A program made the translations under genes and the position numbers. This document shows positions 23,294 to 36,208 of a stretch of 64,000 nt of DNA, piece by piece; position 1 is the first letter of the stretch; every line of letters begins with the position of its first letter. Source of the stretch: Aphrophora alni (Eukaryota; Arthropoda; Insecta; Hemiptera; Aphrophoridae); assembly GCA_963513935.1 (NCBI GenBank), contig OY740768.1:36144216-36208215 (forward strand), read 5' to 3'. The notes beneath the pieces were generated by a model. The model was not told the origin of the DNA. It did no database searches and worked only from the letters and a program-made list of their open reading frames with translations.

Positions 23294-26200
23294 CTACAAA
23301 GAACGAAACAAATTACCTCTATATTAATTAAAATATTAAGGTAATTTGGTTACTGTCCAATAGTAGAGAATAAATTGGTAACTATGGTCACAATTAAATC
23401 ACGAGTAACATCCAGAAAGTAAGTTCAACTTTTAAATATATCACTGTCATGTAAATTAAACTCATTTTGAATCACTTATTTAAAAAAAATTATTAAAAAG
23501 AGAGGGATCTAACCCAAAAATATTCGAAAAAAGGTATAGATCTAGTTACAGTTTCTCGGGTTGGCCACTCCCTTAATCATTATAGGGTCAGAAAAGAACA
23601 ATAGTTGGTCAAGAGAGACTTTACAAGAATTATGAAAGAGAGGGATCTATCACAAGATAACATGAAAAAAGGTCTAGATTCAGCTAGAAGATTGCAATGC
23701 CTACATCACTATAAACCCCCGAGAGGTATTGGTAAAAGTACCTGTGTACATGTTAGATATCCAATGCTTACAGAAAACAAAAAAAAAAAATAGGAGAGCA
23801 TTCTGATAAGATAGCAAGAATATTTGATTTGTATAATCACTGAAAATGAGACGTGGTAAGACACAACTCCTGAATCAAACCAACATGTAATGGAGGAACC
23901 CTTTATCGCAATCAAAGATAAAATTCGAGCAGATATTTTCTACTTTGAAGATCATACTGTTTGGGGACAAAAGTTTGCTTGTGGACGTCTAGCTTCAAGG
24001 CATTACGATCAACAAAAGTGTCTATTGAGCACAATGCTTAAGAAATTGTGTTGTGCAATCCAGAATAAACTACTTGGTTTATCCAGGCCACTGTGTTGAT
24101 TCATGGCAATGCCCATCCATAAGCCCCCACATTGCCACTGCAAGTAACATCTCCTTGCAATCTTTGTCCGGGAACAATTCGATCATCCTTACTACAGGTC
24201 AGACCTTACATTACATGATTTTCATATTTAAACATCTTAAATCTTTATTGTTGGCTGATGATTACACAAAAAACAACTAAATAATATAATAAACACTTAT
24301 TATAAATTTGGTTTGCTAACAAGCAACATAATTTGATATTGAGGGATACATCAATTAATGCTCTGCTATCAATAATACCTCAACAATGACGGAAACTATG
24401 TCAAAGAATAGTGTAAAGTATGTATAGCAAATGGTAATAAAGTTAAACAGGTATAAAATTAATTATTAAGGTAGATAACAGTTCAGATGTTATACAAATC
24501 TTAAAAGCTACAACAAAGTTAAAATTATATTTGTCAAGACTAAATGTATTTTTTCCCCTTCTAAACAACATAGGAAGAAAACAACAAAATAAAAATCCAA
24601 GTCCCCGAATACACTAATAGTGTCAGAGTCAGAAAATAACAAGATTTGGTCAAAAAAACTTGATAGGAAAGGAGAAAGAGAGGGATCTAACCCAAGACTG
24701 AAAAAATGTGTAGATCCAGCTAGATTTCCTCTGGAATGCTGCTCCTGTACTCGCTATTAGTGAACATCAAAAGGTTATTTTTATTATTGAAAAAAAAGTG
24801 AGGTAGAAACTATGTAGTTATTACTTGTCTATTAGAACTCACATAAGTTTTAATTCATTTACTTTAGTAATTTTTACTTACTTTTGTTTATTTTTAACTT
24901 GAAAAAAAAAGTCTTAAAATCAGAAATATAATTTTACATTAAGAGGATGTGAAGAAAATTATTTTAATCATTTTTAAACATAATAAGAACTTTTTGGTAT
25001 AAGTTTCCTTACAAAACTGGCAATATAAAGTAAAGTAACAAAACTTTAATAATTTGGGTATTATATAACCAACATGTGTGTGTGTGTGTGTGTGTGTGTT
25101 TTGTTTGGTTGAAATATAATTATTTTGAGTCAATCAAAAATTTATCAAATATTCTTAAGATCACTTATTATGAACTAACAATCAAGAAGAAAATTTCAGG
25201 CTTGAATCTTTAAACTCAAGAACAAAAAATGTATTAAATAAAGTAACAGAATGAAGTAACAGAGTAAACTGTTGAACATAGTTTACTAAAAAATATTACA
25301 AATATATTACAGTTATGTACTACAGATTCCTTGAGTTTCCACCACTATTCATTACATAAACAAGTATTTTACCAACAATTTTAAACTTTAAATGATTAAA
25401 TTATTTTGTAACACTCTTATCACAAAATGTTTGAGGAAAAGAAAATGCAAAGTGTGGTCCAATGTAACAAGGCTACATAACATTGTAACAGTGTAACATT
25501 CTCTGTTTGAAGTTATTTGTTAATGATGGAAGTTCAATTTTATTATTATACATTTTTCAGACATTTGCCATCATTTGTGTGTTAGAAATTCAAAACACGA
25601 CATTTCGGGAATAAAAATCAATTCCTGTTATCAAGTGACTAAAACTAAAGAAACATGAAACTAGAAACTAGGGCATAGTTTCTCACATAGCTTAACTTAA
25701 CATAGCTCAACATAACTTCTCAAATATGGTTAGTTTCTAGTTTCATGTTTCTTTAGTTTTAGTCACTTGATAACGGGAATTGATTCTTATTCCCGAAACG
25801 TCATGTTTTGAATTTCTAACACACAAATGATGGCAAATGTCCGAAAAATGTATAATAATAAAAGTGTAACATTGTAGGTTATTCACAAACATTTCACTAG
25901 CTTTCCCGCAAAACAACACCCAAAGCCTAAGCAATAAAAAATTATTTGTCACCATATTCCCAAAAATTATTTGTCACTTTTAGGGGTTAAAATTCTCAAA
26001 ATTAACATAAGCAGAATAGATGAAATTTTAGTAAAAATGACTCAAATGTTTATAACCTAAATGTCCCAAACCATTGTCAAATTGCCTATAAAACATAATT
26101 ACAGTTAAGTAGTAAATTGGAAAAGTAGGTTTTTTTTTGCAGGTGAATCTTAAGATTTATAATAAGCAACTTAACGGATGGGTCATAATTGTTAATATTT

Positions 26201-29200
26201 TTTTGACTGAAATACCCAAAACTTATTTTGGGGAAATGGTGACAAATTAGTTTTGTTCATGTCTACATTTCAACAAAATTGATAGAGTTCAATTTAAAAG
26301 TTTGAGTTTTGGTCTTAAAGGAGATACTCCAAATTTTAAGTTATTAACAAATTTAAAAAAGAACACCTATAAAACAATAGGTCAAAATATAACCACTTAA
26401 AAAATGTGATTAAAATTACTACAGCCACTAATTAAGGCTATGTACACTGTACAGACGAAATTCTACAAATCACTTTTTTTTTTAATCTCAAAGCAAAAAT
26501 TTCATGAAACCATACTGCAAAATAAACAAGGCATAATTAAATAACAAATAAAAATATTCTGTACCTTGTTAGAACCACGCAAATAAATTTGTTGTATAGC
26601 TGTTCGTCTACGAGACAAATCTGATAAAACAACTTGCAGGAAATTGTCATCTGTTACGACTTCTAGAGACATGATTGGCTCTAATAATAAAACTCCTGCA
26701 GAAGAAAGCATCTGTAACAATGTGTTTAGTATTTTTTTATTAGAGCTTTAGAAATGGAAATATTTATTTTAAAATATACCATTTAAAAATTGGTAATAAA
26801 TAATTATACTCATCTCTCCCAATGATACAAAACAGCCTAAAGGGTTATCATTTACAATTATCAGAAAACCTTACATTCACAGAAAACCATAAAATGCTCT
26901 GTAGTTTCCTCCAGTCCACATCTATCAAAATGAGACATCCAACTGTCCAATCATCAAAACATGCCTATTCAATAGACAATGACCCATTACAATCCTAACA
27001 TCACCTTTAGGTTCTTCCTACCTCCTATAACCCATCAGCTACACCAATCGTCAGGTCCAGGCAAATAGATTTTTGACTGCCAACACAGTCCAGTCTCTCC
27101 TACCACATACCTATGTTCTTCCTTACCCACTCTCAGACCTTCGTATTCAACTATTAACACAAATGCCACTTTAGGGGAACCCAGAGCCCATAGTACCGCC
27201 TGACTGCCTACACAGTCCAGTCTCTCCTTCCACATACCTATGTTCTTCCTTACCTATTCTCAGACCATTGTATGTCTCTACATTCAACTATTAACACAAA
27301 TGCCACTTTAGGGGAACCCAAAGCCCGTAGTACTGCCTGACTGCCTACACAGTCCAGTCTCTCCTTCCACATACCTATGTTCTTCCTTACCTATTCTCAG
27401 ACCATTGTATGTCTCTACATTCAACTATTAACACAAATGCCACTTTAGGGGAACCCAAAGCCCGTAGTACTGCCTGACTATTTAAAAAAACCTTAAACTT
27501 ACTCTTACCAAAAATCACTTCCTTCAGATTTACACAGCGTATAATTCCGTAAGCTTCTGCCTGAAATACTGATGCAGTCTTGCCCAATGGGTATGATGGT
27601 TTGATCTCTGGCTCCGCCAGGAACACTCTTGAGCCTGTTTCACCTACCCTGAATCTTTAGCATCTATGGTACAGTTACTTTTTCATTGCTACTCATTTTT
27701 TGATAAATTATGTTTTTGTTTTGTTTTTTTTTTAGTGTAAATTGAATTAATGCTAAATTAAATCTGTAAAAACAAAGTACAAACTTTCTCACATACTAAA
27801 GTACAAAAACCAATTACTTAATAAACTAAAGGAATTCACTACCATCTCTGTATAAAAACATGAATTTGGAATTTATCTGACAATAAGAGGAAATGAAATC
27901 AAGTGTCTTAGAAGTTGGTCCAAATTATTATGATCATATTTTGATGAAATATGAAGTATGAAGATGTATGCCATAAATCAATGAGCAAACTGCATAATAG
28001 AAGAACATTGCAGTTCACTAATAAACTGGAAAATACAAAACTAAATTTAACGGCAGTCCATTTCACACAATTTTTTTTTTTTTTAATCTAAATTTTATGC
28101 CTTTGTCTTGTAACAGGTATAATTTGTGTTCTATCAAAAAACAAACAAAATCACTAGCTATAAAGCCAAAATATATTCACATATAAACAATTTGATTGAA
28201 ATACTAATGACAGACATCATTTCACAAACCATTTTTTTTGGACTCGAGGTCTCAAAACAAAATTTTCATACAAATGCAAACTTTAAATTTTTGATATAAT
28301 ACACAACTTTCTTTTTAAAAAATTATAAATAATTTTTAATACCTCAATTTTATAAACTGAATCAACTTCTTTAATATAGCATTTTGATACTCAATTATTT
28401 TCGACCCACTTTTTCATTATTCCTCTATACCACCAACCATTTAACAATGCCAACAAGTTACAGGTTTCTAAAACCTAAAAACATTAAGTTAAACAACAGA
28501 ACAATTATTTTAAAAGATATAAGAAGATAGAAGGTAAAGTTTCACAGCACAAATAAACTCAGATAAAAAATAAAAGCTAGTGAACAGAAAATGAACTGGA
28601 GTATTCCAAAATCAATAATGTTAACAAAGACAAATTAATATTTTAATAATTACAGAAACAAGCAAAATTTACTGTGAAATAAACAAAAAATACTGTTTTA
28701 ACTTAACTTTTAAATTGTTGGCTGTTGCTTTATTAGTATGTATAACAATTAAATATTAAATAGACAATAAATTAAAATTGACAAATTCTTTATTCCATGA
28801 CAAAAAAAACATTTGACAAGTTCTTGTGTTATTACATGTCTTTTCTCTCATGTTACAACTTTTAAAATGTACCATGCTGGACATTCTACAAATATTAGTT
28901 TATTACCTCAAGATAACTATATACTAGTCTATTTATTACAGGTTTATATACCTGTATTTGTTTTAATAATTCACCAGTAATATTCACCTTTTTAATGCAC
29001 TGTGATACCCCAGCAGATATAATAGTGTCTGAACTCCTTTTTCCAACTTCCAGCCAATGCAATGTTACACTCACATCAACTACCTATACAAAAAAAAACT
29101 TTGTACAAAAACTGTCACCAACCCACATGTAAACAAATCCTGATTAAATTAAAAGTTTAATCACTGTCTTTCAAATGGTGAAATTGTAACAGACAGGTGT

Positions 29201-32200
29201 AATATGAAAGTTAATTGGAAAGAATATTACATATAATAAGAAATTTGTAAAATATAAAAATGAATGCTAACTATTAATCAATAAATAAGCACCATGGCTC
29301 ATTTTAGTATTTACCATAAACTGTCTTCAGGATTCTGTACCCTGAACGGTACTGATGAGGGTACTGTTCTATGAGTCTTGTCCCTGTGTGATTTAATGAA
29401 ACCCTAGGAGGGAGCCAATCAGAGAATTGTAGGGAAAAGACATCTGTAGGGTATAAAAAATAGACTTGCCAATTGTAAGTTAAACAATGAAAGGAATTTT
29501 TGATTTATCAAGATTCAAATGAGGGACTCATTGTAAATGAGTGGAGGATCGTCAAAAGAATTTAACAAAGGCTGACCAACTGAAGTGATCTTACCTGTTA
29601 ATTAAATGTTAGCAGTAAAAATCAAACAGTTGGGATTTGATATCAGCTTTAAGGTTAAGTGTTCCAATTAAAATAAAATATATCTTGGTTTACATACCTA
29701 GTCAAAAGTAGTTCAATTTCTTAATTTTTGTTACAGCTGTTTTCCTAACAAAAGGCATCCTCAAGCATGGCACACGTAACACAAAAACACATTCACTATA
29801 CAGATATACACATACACATATGAAATTACATATCAGGTTGGTATTTGTTAAAGTTAAATAAAAATTAGTTTCTTGATGTAGCCACATCCTTCTATAATAA
29901 AACAGCCCTAAGAAGGCACTTGTGCCCGGTGCAGGGCGGTAGAGGAAGAGGTGGATTATGGCGGAAAATAACGTTCTACAAACATTGACTTTGCCTCCGA
30001 ATCGCCAGCTACCTGAGACTTGCCCTCCTCGCATTCCTGAAAGTCGCTTTCGCACGCATACAACTTTTTTATCTTACTCAATATTTGTAATTTATGTAAA
30101 CATATTTGAAAAGTTCGAAAGTAGACAAAAAAAATAGTACCAAACAAGATGTTATTATATTTATAAAAAAGCTATTTGTTAATGAAGAGGTTTCTTTGAT
30201 AATGTCTTAACAAATTTAAAACTTTGAAGATTTGTAAGTAGTTACAAATATTGTATAAACTGAAGAAATAATGTGTTTTACTAAAGTAAGATTTTAGGCA
30301 AATGTATAAATATTTTAGTTAGTTTTAGGCTACATAGTAACATAAAATTGAAATAATGTCGTGACAAGGCCAAAAGGCTGCTTTATTGCATGAGCTGATT
30401 TGTATATTTAATTAAATCGTTCGTTCAATGTATAAAAGTGGCTGATAAATCAATATAATATAGAAACAAATACACCACCATGAGATTTTGGATGTTACTG
30501 AGGAAAAGCTAAGGTAAGTAAACGTTATTGCATTTCAACAATAAAAAATTAACTAAATTTTTATGTAAGGTTATTAATTCAATATTTCAGAAAGGAAAAA
30601 TAGACTGTTTTAATTGAAATTTGGTACCAAAATTCCTGGCACTTTACAATAAAGCTAGTACAACTATTTGTTTTCCTGATTTTTTTATGATTATCAAACC
30701 TACATTAGTGGTATTGGGCTAGGACTAATAAAGATATCACTAACATGTGCCTCCGCCATTGTGAGTAAGGGATGCCTAAACAATACCCTGTGAGCTCGGC
30801 CGCACTAAGCCGATTAGTGCCAGTTGAGTGGTCGAGTATAAGGAAGACCTAACGTTTACTTCGAGAATAGTACAGCGTTTTCACCCGATCTGTGAAGTGC
30901 CTTCTTAGGGCTGTCTGACTATACTTCTAGTATAATATTAATTGTGCAACTGGTTAAGTTCTGTTGACATATTCTGAGAATGGCCTGTTTCAACTTTGGT
31001 CTTATTAGGTTGTCAATTATCCATTGCATATATTGTGTCAGACAATATACAAAAATCCTTCATAAAATACACAAAACAAACATCCCCATCAGACCAATAG
31101 TAAATTTTATAAACCAGCCTACAAGTGATCAAAATTCTTAGAAAGACTAATTAAAAAAGAAATAACCTTTGAAACAAATCATAGTTTAAAAAATAGCCAA
31201 GAATTAATATCAAAATAAATAAAATACAATTCAAACCCAGAATAACCTCTACACTAATATCCCAATTAACAAAACAATTCAAATATTTAGTGAACAACCT
31301 AAGAAATAACAAAAAACTCGACGACAATGGCATTACAGAAATAAAAAACTTTTGCATGGAACAAAGCTATTTCTCCTTTAATGATGATATTTACTTATGA
31401 AATAAAGGCTTTGACTATAGACTCTCCTCTGTCTGGTATTCTAGCCAAAATATTCTTGAATAAAATATAAAACGACTATATAATGAATAAATACAACTAA
31501 TTCAACAAAAAAATTATATACTACCATAGATATATTGATGACATTGTTCTCATGTTCAATGGCACCACAAGACAGTTCAATTCATACCTCAATAACATTC
31601 ACCCATCACTCAAATTAACGTCGGAAATAGAACAAAACAATAACTTAAACTACATTGACCTTACCATCACTAAAACGGATAGTAACACAAGTTCAAGATT
31701 TATAGAAAACCAACTCAGAATGATCACACCATCCATGCAAAATCGAACCACCCACAAACCCACAACCTTGCAGCTTACAATAACTTCATCCCTAGAGCAT
31801 TAATAGTACCCATGGAAATTGCAAGCTTCAGAAAAAGAAATTATGATTATAAAGCAAATAGCCATAGCTAATGGTATAATACATCCATGGTAGATGAATG
31901 TATTCAAAAAACAGAGAAAGATGTACCTAATGGTTGTTCTGACGTAATTTTGTGACAGTTGATTACAAACAAAAGATTAGTTTTTATTAATAATAGTTAA
32001 TTCTATAATTTCGAGTTTTTACCTTTCATTCCTGTTTTTCACACCCTGAAATATCCAACGAGATTAGCTAATTAGTGTTCTCAATGATTTAAGCAAAACA
32101 TAATTTTATTATTTTCATTACTGTTGAGACCGATGGTTCTTGGTGGAATTCCATGTTTAAAGATAATAAAACACAATTATTTATTTTGTAAAATCAACTT

Positions 32201-35200
32201 TTAATTAGTCTAGCCGACCAATGGTTTCGCCTGCTAAGGCATTGACGAGGCCTCGTCAATGCCTTAGCAGGCGAAACCATTGGTCGGCTAGACTAATTAA
32301 AAGTGGATTTTACAAAATAAATAATTGCATAATTTTATTAATTATCTGATTTATTATACACAACCACTTTTTATCCTTATTCTTAATCTAAAAAAAAAAT
32401 ATAACTTAACCTACAATTACAATTTTTTTTACTTCAAATGTTCATAGCAATTGTTGTTAGAAAAAATCCTTGCATTTTCTCCATTATTTTTGAATGTTTA
32501 ACCTAAAATATGTTCAGTACTTACGATTATTTCATCACACATAAAACTGTTCACTTCTGATATAAATTTGTTATTTTAACATTTCAACTCCCATTGTACA
32601 TAACTTGAAATGTTTCACTATTTAACTATGCCTTTATTTAGATATATCGCCTCATTTTGATGACGATTACAAAAACACGTCTGACTGATTCAGGTGTCTG
32701 AAATAGAATGACTGGATAGGACTCCGATCTTCCTCTCCCTCTCTCGATAAAATTCCTAGAATTTATCGCATGTTATATGAACATGACCAATCAAAGGACT
32801 TTTTTCTTAAATGTCCTTATATAGCTTGTCACGCTATACAGACCTTCTGTATGACGTAACAACCTGTTTCTTTGTTTTAATACTATTATTCAAAATTATA
32901 GTTTTCGCATTTTAACAAAAGCACTATTTTATTTAAAAGTTAACTTTTATAATTTCAATAAACTGTCACCTTAATTTCCTTAATCCACCATTTTATTTAA
33001 AATTACAATTTATTTATTATTATTATTAAGTACAGACCATTATTTATTATTTATTATTATCCTTTACCAATTATTTATTGGTTGGAGATGTCTCATGCTT
33101 ACAAAGAATATTAAAAACAAAGCAAATCAACAAACTGATAAAAAGGACAAATTTATTACTATAGAATATAACCACCATCTAGAACACCAAATCAAAAACA
33201 TTTTCAAAAAACAAGAATACACAATAGTGCATAGTACAACCCACAATCTCAACCAAACTCTCAATAGGACATAAAAAATGCAAGACCCTTATACACGGAG
33301 TGGCATCTGTAGAATATCTTGCAATGACTGTAACAAAGTAACCATAGGACATCAAGAAGGACATTCAGAGCAAGATATAAAGAACACCTACCACACATAA
33401 ACACCACCTTAACTTATGCTGAACATTTATTAAACACCAACCACACATACGCCTGTGACCGTCTCCACTTCTTTTGACCAGCTGGAAGCTCCGGCTGGCT
33501 GGAGACCGCGTACACTTTAGCCGAATCTTGTCAGGATGGCCCAAGGAGTCGGGTTAGGACGCTAATGAACGCACGCAACGCAAGTGAAATTAAATGTTAT
33601 ATTTTATTTGAGCGCCGAATTAGATTACAGAAATATTTATAATTTATAAAAAAGACATAAAGGCAAGATAAAGCATAATAGTGGCCGAAAAACATACCGT
33701 TTAATTTAGCTAGCACGTGGCCGAAAATAGACTGACCTTGTCCCGTAGCGGTTTTCCTTCTCGCAGCTCTCGGAACAGACTCCCGCTCCGCTCGCTGGTT
33801 CAAGCCCTCCACTTCTCGTCTCTCCCCCCCCTTCTACGTGATATTGCACTGTTCAACAAAATCGCAAGTGCCAATTCATATTTTATTATTTAGAATTCCT
33901 TTACATCCAAATTTATACTTATTATAGTTTTGGTTTGATGGGCTCCTTGGCTGGGCCACACGCCAATAGAGATCAACTTGGACATATTACACTCAATGAA
34001 TAAAGAAAGAAAAATGAACATCCTGGAAGAATATACCATTTACAAAGAATGGAAAGAAGATTCACTTTTAAATAACAAACATCAATTTGCCTCAAACTAT
34101 ATCTATGACATAATATGTGTGATGGATCATTTGATAACCTAATAAGACCAAAGTTCAAACAGGACATTCTCAGAATATGTCAACAGAACTTAACTAGTTC
34201 CCCAATTATATTAGAAGTAGAAGGATGTGGCCACATCAAGGAACTAATTTTTATTTAACTTTAACAAATACCAATCAGGCATGTAATTATATATCCGTGT
34301 AGTTATATATGCCACGCCTGAGGATGCCTTCTGTTAAGACGAAACAGCTGTAGCAATAAATAAGAAATTGAACTATTTGACAAGGTATGTTGTAACATTT
34401 CACATGTTTTGGTCTAATTTTGGGTTAGTAATTGGATTAATATGTGAAGTGTAATGAGACATGGTGTAAGAACCCTGCATCATAATCGTGTTGTGGTTGT
34501 ATATTGAAATGACATATGTATGGACAGACTATGTTCCAAATTTAGTTAATGTTATAGAACCATGAATAAATGAATTGAATGAATGAAATCTGTTAAATAA
34601 ATTAATGTATAATTTAAGAATAATTGTAACTTTGTTTCTATAAAATAGTGGAGTTTGGCCTATGTATACCTTTTCACAATCATCACATGTCAATCTATAC
34701 ACGCCAGTTTGGATATCTAAGGGTCTTGAGTTTTGGGGGTGAAGAAGTTGTTTAATGGTGTTGTTAGTTCAGAAGGTCACTATTCTGTTGAGTTTATGGA
34801 AGGTAGAGTGACTATTGTAGGTAGGATACTGCCATATTCAGTTGATACATAGACAGGTTTAGTTTTCTCTTTGAGACGCGATTCAGATCTAACTTTGTGT
34901 TTTAAGAGAAGTTTGTCAATTATGGAGCTTCTGTAGCCGTTGTGTCTGAAGATGGGAAAAAAGTCCCGAAACGTGTCATTAACACAAAAAAGAGGTCACT
35001 TGATGGAAACAAAGTAAGAAACTTTATTTTAACTAATTTTAACCTGGATATTGAAAATGAATTCATTATAAAAGATAGTCTTGAAATTTGGAGGGACCCT
35101 TCGTTATATTATGTAAGTGCGCACTAGCAAAGGATTATGCAAAATTTTGATTTTTAAGGGAGAAATCGCAAAATTTCTAGAAAATTATACACCTCTTATA

Positions 35201-36146
35201 AGAAATAAACAGAGTGTATGACATAATATATATAATACACTACAGTAAAATTAATGGTATAACAGATACTATTAGTTTATATCCCAGATGTGTGAATTTG
35301 GAGACAATACAAGTAAGCCATGGGAGGCCCACACCCACCTTTTTATCTATTGTTTCGGTCACGTACAAAATATTATTTTTTTCAAAACCAAATCACGATA
35401 ATTTCATGCAAGTTACACATATATTTAGAATCTAATTAAATAACAAATTTAACGAATTTTGATTTGCAAAAATTGGACAATATAGACTGATTTTTTAGTC
35501 GTATAAAGCATTATATATGTACTAAATTTATGTATACATATCACGGATATCCATGAGGTTAATTAAAGAGAGTACGCCTCATTTTTCAACTACTGTTATA
35601 GTCACGTAACAAAATTTGCATACCATGCTTTCAAAAATCAAATTAGCAAGTTTTTTATATCATTGTATTCAATCTTAAATGACGAATTTAACCATTTTTG
35701 AATTGTTAAAATCAATTGGTATTTCTCATGAAAAATTCCATTATTATCACTTAATAGATCTTAAAAAAATATTAAACACATATTTTTTCTTTCTTCGATA
35801 TAACAAAAATTAACAGAGTTACAAAGCCTCAACATATATGTATATGTTCGTGAATTCTTAAGGCATTGCAGTATATATATATATATAAACATATGACATT
35901 CCTTAAACTATGAAACTTTGTAACTCCGTTAATTTATGTTGTATCAAAAAAAAATAAGTGTCTAATATTTTTTCAAGATCTGCAAAGTGATACTAATGGA
36001 ATTCTTTATAAGAAATGCCAATATTTAATTCAACTTTGAATAATAGGAAATAAGACCAATAATTTATATTGACAAGTCTTTGATTTTGGTTTATTCATTT
36101 CAAAATTTTAGACATTGATTCAATGTAAAACTCTGGTCTTTTTAGA

Positions 36147-36208
<62 letters not shown>

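Noticed and set aside
29375..29400. CTGATGAG near 29354 as a hammerhead ribozyme
   Set aside because: The next GAAA is about 45 bases on and the interval does not form a clear stem.
29330..29640. CCAAT and TATA words as a host promoter
   Set aside because: Inside a GFM2 intron, no exon follows; kept only as a low-confidence feature.
29702..30055. 117-codon minus frame
   Set aside because: Covers the inverted Penelope-like 3' end, which is non-coding in the matching copy at 34.2 kb.
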